From Anomaloglossus baeobatrachus (Eukaryota > Chordata > Amphibia > Anura > Aromobatidae), in contig NC_134357.1 in NCBI RefSeq assembly GCF_048569485.1, positions 475,397,187 to 475,461,186 of the forward strand: a stretch of 64,000 nucleotides of DNA, read 5' to 3'. Below are positions 10,765 through 21,065 of this stretch, piece after piece. The translations under genes were made by a program, and so were the position numbers. The notes beneath the pieces are model-generated. The model was not told the DNA's origin, did no database searches, and worked only from the letters and a program-made list of their open reading frames with translations. Position 1 is the stretch's first letter. Each line of letters starts with the position of its first letter.

Positions 10765-11555
10765 AGAGGTATGTCCACAGTACTGTCCACAGATCACTGC
10801 TGTGAGCTGCGTACATGTACTTAGACATTTTTTTTTCTTTTTTTGCAGGTGCAGTGTTGCCGTTGAATTTGTGGACAGCCAGTTGCTGTGTCCGTTTCCA
10901 TTGAGTGCCAGTGCGGATTTGGAGGAGAGTGTTCCTGAGGTAATGTCCACAGTACTGTCCACAGATCACTGCTGTGAGCTGCGTACATGTACTTAGACAT
11001 TTTTTTTTCTTTTTTTGCAGGTGCAGTGTTGCCGTTGAATTTGTGGACAGCCAGTTGCTGTGTCCGTTTCCATTGAGTGCCAGTGCGGATTTGGAGGAGA
11101 GTGTTCCTGAGGTAATGTCCACAGTACTGTCCACAGATCACTGCTGTGAGCTGCGTACATGTACTTAGACATTTTTTTTTCTTTTTTTGCAGGTGCAGTG
11201 TTGCCGTTGAATTTGTGGACAGCCAGTTGCTGTGTCCGTTTCCATTGAGTGCCAGTGCGGATTTGGAGGAGAGTGTTCCTGAGGTAATGTCCACAGTACT
11301 GTCCACAGATCACTGCTGTGAGCTGCGTACATGTACTTAGACATTTTTTTTTCTTTTTTTGCAGGTGCAGTGTTGCCGTTGAATTTGTGGACAGCCAGTT
11401 GCTGTGTCCGTTTCCATTGAGTGCCAGTGCGGATTTGGAGGAGAGTGTTCCTGAGGTAATGTCCACAGTACTGTCCACAGATCACTGCTGTGAGCTGCGT
11501 ACATGTACTTAGACATTTTTTTTTCTTTTTTTGCAGGTGCAGTGTTGCCGTTAAA
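10765..11555 (+). repeat. 172-bp tandem repeats with exon-intron layout
   Basis: About 4.6 copies of a 172-bp unit, near identical. Each unit contains a T-rich tract ending in TTTTTGCAG (acceptor-like), about 91 bp of sequence, then GAG|GTAATG or GAG|GTATG (donor-like) and about 81 bp of intron-like sequence. The array therefore looks like a duplicated leader exon plus intron upstream of the Myb-like coding exons. The long minus-strand open frames here are by-products of the repeat. Confidence 0.8.
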
Positions 11556-11600
11556 GTTTGGACCATCAAGTTGTTGTGCGTGGCCTGTAATAAAAAAAAT

Positions 11601-13770
11601 ATGTCGTCTTCTGGTAGCCCGCCCTCCGGTTCACAAACTGAGGTATTTTTTTTTTTTTGGTGTTATTTTTTAAAAAAAAAAAAAAAAAATTTTTTAAATA
11701 AACGACATTTACACAGGTGGCCGAAACATCACAGGAGATGCTGCCAGAAGAGGACGGAAGGGGTGGAGAAATACACGGAGCGGGCGGTCATAGTGTAAGT
11801 TTCATACAGGAATTGTTTACCACAGCACACCAAACACATAAGTAAATAATGTTTTTTTTTTTTCTTCACTAAAGGCTTCAACTTCTAGGGCTCACGATAG
11901 AGCTCCCCCAAGACCGTCCCAGGGTCGTCGTCGAGGTGGCGGTGGTCATAGTGTAAGTTATTTTTTTTTTTTTTTTTTTTTTGTCATGTCAGTGTGAATT
12001 TTTGTCTATTTTTTTTTTTAATTTCTTTTTTCTTTCTTTGAACAGGCATCACAGCGTGCTCCCGATTCTGACGGTGAGGAGGCCGGATTTATCAACATCG
12101 ACCTCCTCATCGATGAAGTTAGAGAAAGGGAGCCGCTGTGGAACATGTCTGACCGCCGCCACGCTGATTCGATCGTAACCCGTCGACTCTGGGACGAGGT
12201 ATGCCACGCAGCGGTAGAAGGTTGGGGGGAGCTCAATTCTCGTGGCCAGAAGAAACAGCGTAAGTATTCACAGTTCAGTAGGTTATGCTGCAGGATGTAA
12301 TGTGTTGTATACTAACCACTTTCTGCTTTCCACTTTCAGGTGACAAACTTCAGAAGCGGTGGCGGTCTATCAGGGATCGCTTCAAAAAGGAGTTGAATCA
12401 AGAGATGCAGGCCCCGAGTGGATCCGGAGGACGCAGATCGAAGTACCGTTACTTTAGAGCGTTGTCGTTCCTCCGGACAACTATGGTGTGCAGAAGGTAA
12501 ATATTCCCCACAATATGTACAAAGTATAATATTTTATGTCTGATTTTTTTTGCCTTTTTTTTTTTAGTCAGTGCCAATGTATAGCAATTAAATTAATTAT
12601 TGTTTTGTTTTTCCTCTTTTTAACAGCACCGTCTGCAGCACTCAGGAGCCTGCATCGAACCCGACAGGAGCGATCCCTGAACAGTCCGCCACTGGGGAAC
12701 ACAGGCACAGACCCCACCCATCTGAACCTTCCCTTCCATCGACATCTGTCCCATCCACCTGCGCTGGAGCTTCCCGTGAGACTTCATTACCTGAAGCTGC
12801 TGGTGATGAGATAGCTTTTCCCCTACCCCACCCCTCTGACACTGCTGCCCTCAGTAGAACACCTTTGGGTTCTGGGCGTCAGCGTCATAGGGGTCAGGAA
12901 AAGAGCTATGCGCCCGAGTTCTTGCATCTAAATGCAGCCTTCCAGAACGCCATTCAATTATTAGCCGAACAAAATCGTTCATCTTTTAGCTTAATAAATG
13001 CCAATATGGAAAAAAATACGCACGAATTGTGCACGCGTCTGGACAGGCTGCATTTAGATGCAAGTAAATCACCCAATCATTGTTTTTTTCAAGCCGTACT
13101 AGAGCGCATGGAAAAGCTATCTCTTGACCATCAGATGCATGTAACGCAAGCCACACGGCAGGCTCTGGCGCAGGTTGACTCCCAACCACCTCCACCCACC
13201 CCTCCAAGACCACCTGCCCCCCCTCCAGCCATTGTCCCTACTCCCCCTACTGCCCAGTACCAGCCTGCTGCCCAGTACCAGCCTGCTGCCCAGTACCAGC
13301 CTGCAGCCCAGTACCAGCCTGCAGCCCAGTACCAGCCTGCTGCCCAGTACCAGCCTGCTGCCCAGTACCAGCCTGCTGCCCAGTACCAGCCTGCAGCCCA
13401 GTACCAGCCTGCAGCCCAGTACCAGCCTGCGGCCCAGTACCAGCTCCCAACCACATCTGCCCCTACACTTCCTACCCACTACCACATCTCGCCTTCCACA
13501 CCCATCATGACCACAACTCAAGCCACTAATTCACCAGCCACCTCTTCTGTCTCCCAATCCCTCCACTCCACCCCTCAATCCTTACCAAATCCCATCCCAT
13601 CTCCTGGTTTCCCTCTTGGTTTCTCAAGCACACCTTCACCTTCTGTTACTTCCCCACCACCACCACCAACACCACTTTCCACCCTCAATACTCCAACTGT
13701 GCGTGTGTTCCCACCTGTCAGCCCCTCCAGTACTATCTCCACCCCAAGCCCAAGATATACCAATTTATAA
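11601..13770 (+). CDS. Harbinger Myb/SANT-like DNA-binding partner protein
   Basis: Six coding exons join in one frame (571 codons with stop): 11601-11642, 11717-11794, 11875-11952, 12046-12259, 12340-12496, 12627-13770, each with GT/AG borders. Exons 4-5 encode a Myb/SANT (MADF-like) domain: LWDEVCHAAVEGWGELNSRG, then a basic helix KLQKRWRSIRDRFKKEL. Exon 6 encodes a Ser/Pro-rich linker, a helical block (LNAAFQNAIQLLAEQNRSS...), about eleven AQYQPA hexapeptide repeats (13250-13445) and a Pro/Thr/Ser-rich tail. In this superfamily the partner binds transposon DNA and brings the transposase into the nucleus and to the ends. Exons 2 and 3 are both 78 bp with the same GGTCATAGT|GTAAGT donor, suggesting an exon duplication. 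Stop at 13768-13770. Start chosen as the first ATG that keeps all exons in frame. Confidence 0.85.
13250..13445 (+). repeat. 18-bp coding tandem repeat (AQYQPA)n
   Basis: About eleven copies of CCCAGTACCAGCCTGCTG-like units inside the last exon of the Myb-like gene; in frame, giving a Gln/Pro/Ala/Tyr low-complexity segment. Confidence 0.9.
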
Positions 13771-14021
13771 TTTATGTTTGTAATAAAAATAAAAGTTTTT
13801 TGTTGAAAAGTATTTATTTGTTCTTGTTTTTTTTGGGGGGAATATTATTTTGCAAGTTAAGTAAATAAAAAGGTAATACAAAAACATAACATGTTGTAAT
13901 TTGACGGTGTAAAAATTACAAATTTTTAAAGCGAGTGAAAGCTTAAAATTAACAAGGTTAACAAGATATTTTTTAATTTATTTTTAACTATTTTTATTTG
14001 TTATAAAACTAAACAAAAATC
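13771..14021. other. Short region between convergent Harbinger genes
   Basis: AT-rich, with AATAAAAATAAAAG (plus strand, about 13781) as a likely poly(A) signal for the Myb-like gene. Signals for the transposase may also lie here. Confidence 0.5.
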
Positions 14022-15350
14022 TTACACCATTTGATCTTGCCAATCTACTCTACCTTCTGGGGACACAAAATAGTCAGCATATTTGTCACGGATTGTTGAA
14101 CAGGCAACACTACTCCTAAATCCAGGACTGGTGTAGTCAGTCAAAGAGGTGGATTCCAAACTCTGGTCATCCAAGGACAAAGGTTCCTTTGTTAAAACAA
14201 AATTGTGCAGTACCACACATGCTTTCACAATTTCATCCACAGTTTCAATGTTTAAATTAATGGCTGTTAACAACACTCGCCATTTGCTGGTTAGTATCCC
14301 AAAGGAGCATTCCACCATTCTTCTGGCTCTGGATAATCTGTAATTATATATTTTTTGTGTTTGCGTCAATCCACGGCTTGCATATGGCTTCAATAGATGT
14401 TGGGAGAGTTGAAAGGCTTCGTCGGCCACAAAAACAAAGGGCATTGGGGGCTCACATGTGCCAGGAAGAGGTCTTGCAGGAGGGAAATCAAAAGTATTCC
14501 CATAGATTCGCCGCCCCATTGGGGACATTTTAAAGACCTGAGAGTCATTGGATCTCCCATATGCGCCAATGTCCACTGAGATGAATTTGTAGTCCGCATC
14601 CGTTATTGCCATTAGGACAATTGAGAAATATTTTTTATAATTGTAGTATTCTGACCCCGAAGCAGCAGGTTTCACAATTCTTATATGTTTGCCGTCCACT
14701 GAGCCAAGGCAATTTGGAAACTGACAAATGTTATAGTATTGTTCAGCAATTGCAAGCCATCTGTCCCTGGTGGGCTGGGGGATGAAATCATCATGGAGGC
14801 AATCCCACAAGGCTTGGCAAGTGTCTCTAATGATTCCCGAGATGGTGGAAATTCCTAGTCGAAACTGGTAGTGGAGGGATGAAAGCGACTCTCCAGTTGC
14901 AAGGAATCTGTAAAGGAAAGACAATAATTATAAAAAAATAATAGCAAACACATTACAGTTAAAAGTCAATTTACAGGAGGATACAATTTAAAAAAAAAAA
15001 ACTTACCTAAGCGTAACCAGCAAACGCTCCTCGGGTGTTATAGAGAACCGGCTGTAGGTGTCCGTTTTACGTATGTTGTCCGCAACAAGGCCAAGGAGGA
15101 CGTCAAAATTAATCACTGACATCCGGACATAGCTTGTGAATTTTTCATGGTTTCCACGGAGCTCCAGGTATAGTGTTGAAAACACCCCACGTGTCAGTCT
15201 CTGTGCAGTCAGGGGATGGATCCAAAAGCGTCGATGTCGCTGACGCCTCAGTCGCTGTCGCTCCTTTTCTCTGACGATGATAGCCAAGCGATTTGCCTCA
15301 AATATAAAATCTGCAGCGATCTTTGTGTAATTTGCAAGAATAGCATCCAT
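14022..15350 (-). CDS. Harbinger DDE transposase (HARBI1-like)
   Basis: Two exons on the minus strand, 15007-15350 and 14022-14907, with a GT/AG intron between. They join in frame as 410 codons (409 aa). Exon 1 encodes an N-terminal helical/HTH part; exon 2 a DDE_Tnp_4 domain. The triad is visible: D in CLGSVDGKHIRIV, D in YGRSNDSQVF, E in RMVECSFGIL. No internal stops. It should cut and rejoin the element's ends at TTA targets together with the Myb-like partner. Related host genes are HARBI1-like, but position inside TIRs with a TTA duplication shows this is the transposon's own gene. Start chosen as the first ATG (MDAILANYTK). Confidence 0.93.
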
Positions 15351-15477
15351 GGTTTCTGCTTGCCTCTGTCTTCATTCTGTCATATATGCTTCAAAATACT
15401 GTATATATACTATATGTTCCCAATAGCCAATCAGAATACGGAACTCGTTAATTGTTTGTTTAGTGTTTAAAAAATGG

Positions 15478-15640
15478 ATCCGTAAAAAAACGGACATAAC
15501 GGATGCAAAACGGATGCAAACCGGACCTACCGGATCCGTTTTTTAACGGATCCGTCATAAACGGATCCGCTTAAAAACGGATCCGGTAGGTCCGGTTTGC
15601 TCCGGTTTGCACAACAAAACCGGAAACGTTGGATACGGCA
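15478..15640. promoter_or_regulatory. Right subterminal motif cluster of Harbinger
   Basis: GGATCCG, ACGGATGCAAA and CCGGTAGGTCC words repeated in both orientations, mirroring 10340-10640. Confidence 0.55.
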
Positions 15641-15666
15641 AAAAAAAGGACTGTGCCTGAATACAG

Positions 15667-15689
15667 AAAACTGATGTGTGAAAGTAGCC
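15667..15689 (-). repeat. Right TIR of Harbinger
   Basis: Perfect inverted copy of 10299-10321, followed by target TTA 15690-15692. Confidence 0.95.
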
Positions 15690-16766
15690 TTACTCAGATT
15701 CTTCTGCTGAGGCGGACCCATCCTCTGCCACCAGCATATCAAACATGCACTGACATGCCTGCTGTGACAGGGGTACCCGGTACCCATTTCCACCGGTACG
15801 CGGGGTATGGAAAACCACGGGGTCTCCCACATAGCGGGAACGCTCACTTGCCTCTTCAAACCCAGCAGCGGACCCGGGGCTGGGGCCGGAGTCATCATCT
15901 CTTGTTCCTGCGCCAGGCGGGTTACCGCCAGCTGCCGCAGCTTCCTGGCCTCCAGCATCCAGCATTTCAGACCCTTCCACGGTAGCACGGAGCAGCATAT
16001 TAGGCGAGCTTACACTGAGGCGCCCCATAAGTAACGGCAAGGGTGATGCATAGGCCGAGACTAGGCCGGGCCCCTCAGCTGCAGCGGCCGGTCCTGGTAG
16101 GACATAGGGACGTGGGCCACCAGTCGACTCTGCTACATCCATTTCCCCTCCGTACATCGGGGCAGTTGTAATCAGCTCCTCCACCTCGTTGGTCCACTGC
16201 TCCATCATCCGGAAGATCTGATCCTGCTGACGCTGGTGGAATTGCATCACCCGGGCCTTCATCCAGGCCACGGTTCCAGGCTCAGGGTCTGGCATGGTCA
16301 CTGCCGGGACTTCTGGCACCATGCTGTTAAAGGGCCGCGGTCCTAGCGGTTCCCCTTGATGCACTTCAGGGCCGTCCTGGACGTCTGCAGCCGGCTGGTC
16401 CGCCGGAGCGGCTGGGCAGGGTATCGCTACCGGTTGGGCAGGTAGCGGGCCTAATGGTGGAGCGGCAGCAGCTATCACGGGTAGCGGGGAGAGAGGCAGG
16501 GTGAGCGGAAGCCGGCCGGGCCCCTCAGCTCCAATGGCCGATCCCTCAGGAATACAGGGGCGTGGGTCGCTTACCCGCTCCTCCAAATCCTCTTCTACCT
16601 CGCGTCTCCACATAGCAGCCACCACATCCGCCATGTCAGTCTCCCACTCCTCCAGGAGGAGTTGCATATGGGCCTGCAGACGATTACTCAGCGGGATGGT
16701 CCGGTCCCTCAACCACGTCGCCGTGCCGGGCGCGGGGGTCTCGCTGTTATTAGCTGGAGCGGACAT
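15690..16766 (-). pseudogene. Gag-like frame of LTR element A (fossil)
   Basis: A 358-codon frame, Pro/Ala-rich, starting MSAPANNSETPAPG. Two blocks look like an internal duplication: one around WLRDRTIPLSNRLQAHMQ and one around WMKARVMQFHQRQQDQIF, each followed by an acidic helical stretch with a spaced Trp. Its position just downstream of the leader and primer site is that of gag. No zinc knuckle, protease or reverse transcriptase was recognised. The frame ends at the TTA where the Harbinger entered. Function of the product is unknown. Confidence 0.55.
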
Positions 16767-17051
16767 CTTGGCAGTCGTGCTTTCCAGGAACTAGCAACAA
16801 GATGGCCACAGGGTCCTGGCGTCCCTGCTTTTATAGCCACCTCACATGCGTCCAGCCGCCATCGCGTCCCCCTTAGCTTCTTTCCGGCCCCTCCTCTATT
16901 GGGGCGGGGTTTTGGCCTTCGCGCCTCTGCTACTCGAGAAGACGCTCGAGCGGGAACTTTTCGCGCCAAAGATGGCGACTTCCGAAATTTTTCAGCCGGA
17001 TACCTCCGGCGGTCACAAGGCGCACCTCTACCCAACGGCAGAGCGGTAAGA
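16767..17051 (-). other. Leader of element A
   Basis: Untranslated leader between primer site and gag-like frame. It shares the words 'cgcgcca', 'aagatggc' and 'aatttttcag' with the leader of B at 22910-23227. Confidence 0.6.
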
Positions 17052-17068
17052 TCCTGTTCGTGACGCCA
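17052..17068 (-). other. Primer-binding site, tRNA-Ser, element A
   Basis: Minus strand TGGCGTCACGAACAGGA, three nt after the 5' LTR. It is complementary to the 3' end of a vertebrate tRNA-Ser (CGA type, ending ...CCTGTTCGTGACG plus CCA) as I recall it. Element B has the same site. Confidence 0.7.
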
Positions 17069-17071
17069 AGT

Positions 17072-18264
17072 TGTCGCGGGCGGAGGAGGGGACGCCGCGC
17101 TCTCCCACTGCTCGGGTCCGGCTGCCGCGGCTGCTGCGGCCTGCCGCTGCTCGGTGGCTCGAGCGATGGGCCGGATCCCGGGGCCTCGAGCGGCGCTCCT
17201 CGCCCGTGAGTGAAAGGGGGTTTTTGGGTGTGGGGATTGTTTATTGTCCGTGACGCCACCCACGGTTGTGGTGATTTGTTGACACCACCGCTGCTCTGTA
17301 TGGGGATCCCGGGAGGGATGGTATGGAGCAGCCAGTTGTTGTGTTGCCCCTCCGTGGGTAGGGGTTGGTGATCCCGGGGCCCAGTGATGAGGTGGGAGAT
17401 GCAGGGCTTGGTGGGCGCAGGGACGCGGGGGCAGCGCTGTGCCTTGCGGCACTGTGGTACTCACTCAGCCTGAGACGATGACACAGTTCTCGGTAAAACA
17501 CACGGCTGGAAAGACGGTTCCCACGGACGGCTGCACTTGCTTTCCCCAGTAGGTGACGGTGACGGTCCCTCTGTCCTGCACCTATGATGATAATGGTTGC
17601 GATGGGTTCCCACCGGTAACCCGCTCCCCGGCTTGGATATGGGCCGGAGGAGCCCTACTTTGCCCGCAGGCGCTGGCCCTGAGAAACTGGTGCCCTGGCG
17701 GTGGCGGTGTCTCTCAGTTGTGGTTGGACTGTTGCCTTCAATCGGGACTTGGTTGTTGGGAGACAGACGTCCCCTTCACTGACGGATTTGGCAAATTATG
17801 GCGACTCCTAGCCTTGCCGGGATCCGAAAGGCCCCTGCCCTGGTGCTGACTGTTCTTCGTATACTGCTCCAGACCGCCGGGTCACCACCTGTCCGCGGTC
17901 CTTCCAGCAACCTCCGAGCAGTCCCCCTGCAGACTATCACCGCCGTCTGCTGACCTTGCTGTCACTGTCCGGGGCACACACCCGGACCAACTTCAGGCTT
18001 TACAACTGTCACTTTCCACTGTCTCTACTCTCACTGTTTACTCCTTCTACTTCCTCCTCCTAAACTCATCCCCTGGTTCTTCCCGACTCCAGGGCTGTGT
18101 ACTCCTCGGTGGGCGGAGCCAACCGCCTGGCCCACCCCCTGGTGTGAACATCAGCCCCTGGAGGAAGGCAACAAGGATTTTTGGTTAGCCTTGGTGTTCC
18201 TAACTGGGGTGTAGGGTGTGGTGGTGTGATGACCTGTGACCCCTGGCTTGCCCAGGGCGTCACA
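17072..18264 (-). repeat. 5' LTR of element A
   Basis: 1193 bp, same length as the 3' LTR and about 99 percent alike by eye. Followed by GTCA 18265-18268, the second copy of the target duplication. Confidence 0.9.
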
Positions 18265-18268
18265 GTCA

Positions 18269-18340
18269 CCTTACTAAGGGGGAGGGGGGCGTGTGTGTAT
18301 GGGACTACCTGGGACGACCTGGCTAGTCCAGGGCGTCACA
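18269..18340 (-). repeat. 3' LTR of element B, proximal part
   Basis: Continues the LTR broken at 8476; minus-strand start TGTGACGCCC. Aligns with 24366-24441 of the intact 5' LTR, followed by the polypurine tract. Confidence 0.8.
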
Positions 18341-18945
18341 TTCCCCCTTGGTTTAATGCAGACCGTCCACGGGCTCCACCATCGGTTTATTTTGTGCTTT
18401 GCAACTGAAAAAGATTAAAACAGGTTTACAAGTATAATAACTTTTGTATAAACTTCAAGGATATTTTCAAATCTTCCCTTGTGGGAGGCACATTCTTAAA
18501 CGTTGCAACATGTAAATTTTTATTAACACGGGAACGGGACCGGGTCCTTCAGTCACCCACCCAAACAAACCTAGCCTTGATGCTGCCCCTAAGAAATGGG
18601 CAGCACCCGTTTTCCCCAGGAACGGGCCCAGGTGTTGCTTTACGGGATGGGTACAGGGTTGAACACCTGTTGGTCTCTCAGGGGCCCCACGTCCAGGGGA
18701 CCCCCGGGCCCAGAGGATCGCCACCGCTTGCAGTGGTGGCAGGCCTCGGCCATCACTTTCCCGCAGGCCCATCCTCCAGTCTGCCTCTCCGGAGGTCGTG
18801 AAACGGGACAGGCCGGTCAAGGGAATTATTTACAAACCAAATAGTTTTTGGGGTGGCCTGCCAGTTCTCAGCCTTGTCTCTTTTAAAACGGGGCAAAACA
18901 AAGTCCCAACGGGGATGGGCAGTATGGTCCCAACGGGGACTGTGT
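18341..18945 (-). other. 3' internal region of element B
   Basis: Polypurine tract AAGGGGGAA (minus strand) at the LTR border, then non-coding sequence related to 9670-10295 in element A and, inverted, to 20590-20900. Confidence 0.6.
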
Positions 18946-19287
18946 TCAACTTGGCAGCCGGGATCCGCTCCCTTTAACCTTCATCTTCTTCGTATTCTTC
19001 CTCCACTGTAATCTCAGAGCTGTACGGTGGAGGAGGGGACTGGGAGCGCCTCGGGCCTTCCTGGTATGCCCTCCTCTGGACGCTAAGGGCGAACCAGCCC
19101 CTCTCCCCGCAATGGCGAGTGTAGCTGACCAGTTCACCGGGTGCCAGGTCACGGTCCGGGTGACCCATGGGTACACATCCCGATGGGAGACAAAAACTTC
19201 AGCCTCCAGGCCGGGCTCGTAGATAAATCCCCATCCACGGTCGAGGTCAAAGCGCCGGACCTGGCCCTGATACCTGGGGCCCCGCAC
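18946..19287 (-). pseudogene. Cold-shock-domain-like frame in element B (fossil)
   Basis: The frame contains GQVRRFDLDRGWGFIYE followed by EVFVSHRDV, which matches the RNP1/RNP2-bearing part of cold-shock domains (G-V-K-F-...-GFGFI...DVFVH). Cold-shock/Y-box domains bind single-stranded nucleic acid and act as RNA chaperones. A related region lies on the plus strand at 19878-20426. Its place in the 3' half of an LTR element's internal region suggests a nucleic-acid-binding part of the gag-type product (inference). The element looks broken. Confidence 0.65.
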
Positions 19288-19401
19288 CCGGTAGGTGGCG
19301 CTTCTTAGGTCTTCTTTTTCCCGGTTGGTACGGGCCAGGATCTCTGCTCTCTGCTTCTCCCGGGCCTCGATTTCCTGGCCCAGCTGGTTTGGCCGCCGCT
19401 C

Positions 19402-19824
19402 TCAATACGGGGTGTCTACCTGCCCAGGGTCTCTTTGTGCGGGGGTCTGGCCAAGTCGGTGCTCCCCGGTGCCGGCGACGACCGACACTCTCCGTGGGGA
19501 ACCCCGCCGTGTCACGGCTGGCACTGCTGCTTGACAGCGGCCACCCCGTGGGACCTCAGCCGAGGTCTGAGACCCAGAGACGACCAGCCTCACCTGCTGG
19601 GCCTTCTTCCGGGCAGCGCCCTTCTCCCTGGCCGGGCGGACTGCCGGGGCCGGGACCTCCTCAAGCAGGACTGTTTCCGAGACCGGCGGGACTACATCGG
19701 GCACGGGCACCTTCCGGGAATTGGCCTTCCACGGGAGCGGGGGTAGTGCAGGCCGCACGGGCGGCTGTCTGCGTGCTGCGGCCACAGGTGGCTCCTCGTA
19801 GGCGTCTGGGACGGACTCTGCCAC
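19402..19824 (-). pseudogene. Pro/Ala-rich frame of element B (fossil)
   Basis: 140-codon low-complexity frame upstream of the cold-shock-like region on the same strand. It shares the words GEHRLGQTP with the plus-strand region at about 19940-19980 (GERRLGQTP). No known domain. Confidence 0.4.
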
Positions 19825-19877
19825 CTTTGACTGGGGTGGGGATCCGAGCGGAGAGGTAGCGGCGACCGTTATGGGCA

Positions 19878-20426
19878 GTGGGGGAGGCAGTATGGAAGAC
19901 GGGAGCAGACCAGATCCCTCAGCCGCAGCGGCCGATCGTGGTCGACACCGGGGAGCGCCGGCTGGGCCAGACCCCCACTGCAGTAGACCCTGGGCGTTCA
20001 GAAGCCGCGTATTGGGAGCGGCAGCCTAGCCAACTGACCTGGGAGATTGCGGCCAGGGAGAAGAGGAGAGAAGAGGTCCTTGCCCGTACCATTGAAGGAA
20101 AGGAGCACCTGAAAAGTGCAGGATATTGGGTGCGGGGCCCAACCTACCAGGGCCAGGTACGAAGATTTAACCGGGACAGAGACTGGGGGTTCCTCTATGA
20201 CCCCGGCCTGGAAGCGGAGGTATTCTTCTCCTGACGGGATGTGAATGCCAGTCTCCCGTTCAGGCACCCAGACCGTGACCTTCTGCCCGGTGACTTGGTG
20301 CACTACACTCGGCACCGCGGGGAGAGGGGCTGGTTTGCCCTGGATGTCCGTAGCGGCAGGCAGCCCCCTCCTCCACCGCACACCCCTGATGTGGAGGTGG
20401 AAGAAGAGTTCCCTGTGGATGAATAA
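19878..20426 (+). pseudogene. Second cold-shock-domain-like region, opposite strand (fossil)
   Basis: The plus strand encodes a charged helical stretch and then GQVRRFNRDRDWGFLY followed by EAEVFFS, the same cold-shock signature as the minus-strand region. It appears to be the internal 3' part of a separate plus-strand element whose 3' LTR is 21066-22909. It looks broken. Confidence 0.6.
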
Positions 20427-20429
20427 AGT

Positions 20430-21065
20430 TGATTACCGGTAGCCGTTGCTACTAAATAGACCCGTCCGCATTGGGATTTGTGCTTGATCCCCGTTTCACC
20501 CCTGTTGCATGACTGACTGCTCATGGACAAGGCCATGGACTTGCTGGCCACCCAAAAACTTTTGGGCTTGAAAATATTGCCCCATCCTGCCCCTTTACAT
20601 GCCTTCCCGTTCCGTTAACCTCTGGAGAGGCAGATTGGAGGAAGGACCCGCAGCAGAGCAGGCTGGGGTCCGGTCACCACTGGGACTGGTGACCATCCTC
20701 CGGGGAGCCCTTGAGCAACTACTGGATGGGCCGCACCGTACCCGTTCCCGCCTGGGTGATCTAGCTGTGTTCCTGTTTCCGGACTGGGGAAAAGTGGTGC
20801 TGCCCATTTCTTAGGGGCAGCATCAAGGCTAGGTTGTTTGGGTGGGAAAGGCGGAAGGACATGAACCCGTTCCGTTAATAAAGTTACGTAACGTTAAAAC
20901 AAAATGCCTCCCGTTATGGTAAGACCTTCAGAAATCTTATACTTTGTAAAAATGTTATTATAATTGTAAATAATTCTGTTTTTACCTTTGACAGAAAAAG
21001 AAAACAAAAATAAACCGAAGTTGGTCGGGCAGCCCGCGGTCGGTCTGCGTTAAACCAAGGGGGAA
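20430..21065 (+). other. 3' internal region of plus-strand LTR element
   Basis: Non-coding. Inverted relative of 18341-18900. Ends in the polypurine tract AACCAAGGGGGAA (21053-21065) directly before the LTR. Confidence 0.55.

Larger units (their letters stand above)
10299..15689. mobile_element. Complete Harbinger (PIF/Harbinger) DNA transposon
   Basis: 5391 bp, bordered by 23-bp perfect terminal inverted repeats beginning GGCTACTTTCACACATCAG and by a TTA target duplication (10296-10298, 15690-15692), the hallmark of PIF/Harbinger. It holds both genes of the superfamily in convergent orientation: a Myb/SANT-like protein on the plus strand (11601-13770) and a DDE transposase on the minus strand (14022-15350). 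Both are open after simple GT/AG splicing. Ends carry clusters of CGGATCCG-like words. It sits in LTR element A and is the youngest layer of the nest; it may be autonomous. Confidence 0.95.
8477..18264 (-). mobile_element. LTR element A inserted in the LTR of B (fossil)
   Basis: Full-length layout: 3' LTR 8477-9669, polypurine tract 9670-9681, internal region, tRNA-Ser primer site 17052-17068, 5' LTR 17072-18264. The target duplication is GTCA (8473-8476 and 18265-18268). Both LTRs are 1193 bp and differ at roughly 1 percent of sites, so insertion is recent. Without the Harbinger insertion the internal region is only about 2 kb with one gag-like frame; no pol was seen. It is therefore a non-autonomous member of the same group as B. 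Four-bp duplications fit several LTR superfamilies, so I do not assign one. Confidence 0.85.

Noticed and set aside
10492-11569. Series of 134-161-codon minus-strand frames in the Harbinger leader
   Set aside because: They are the reverse of the 172-bp tandem repeat, and the plus strand explains the region better as leader exons and introns.
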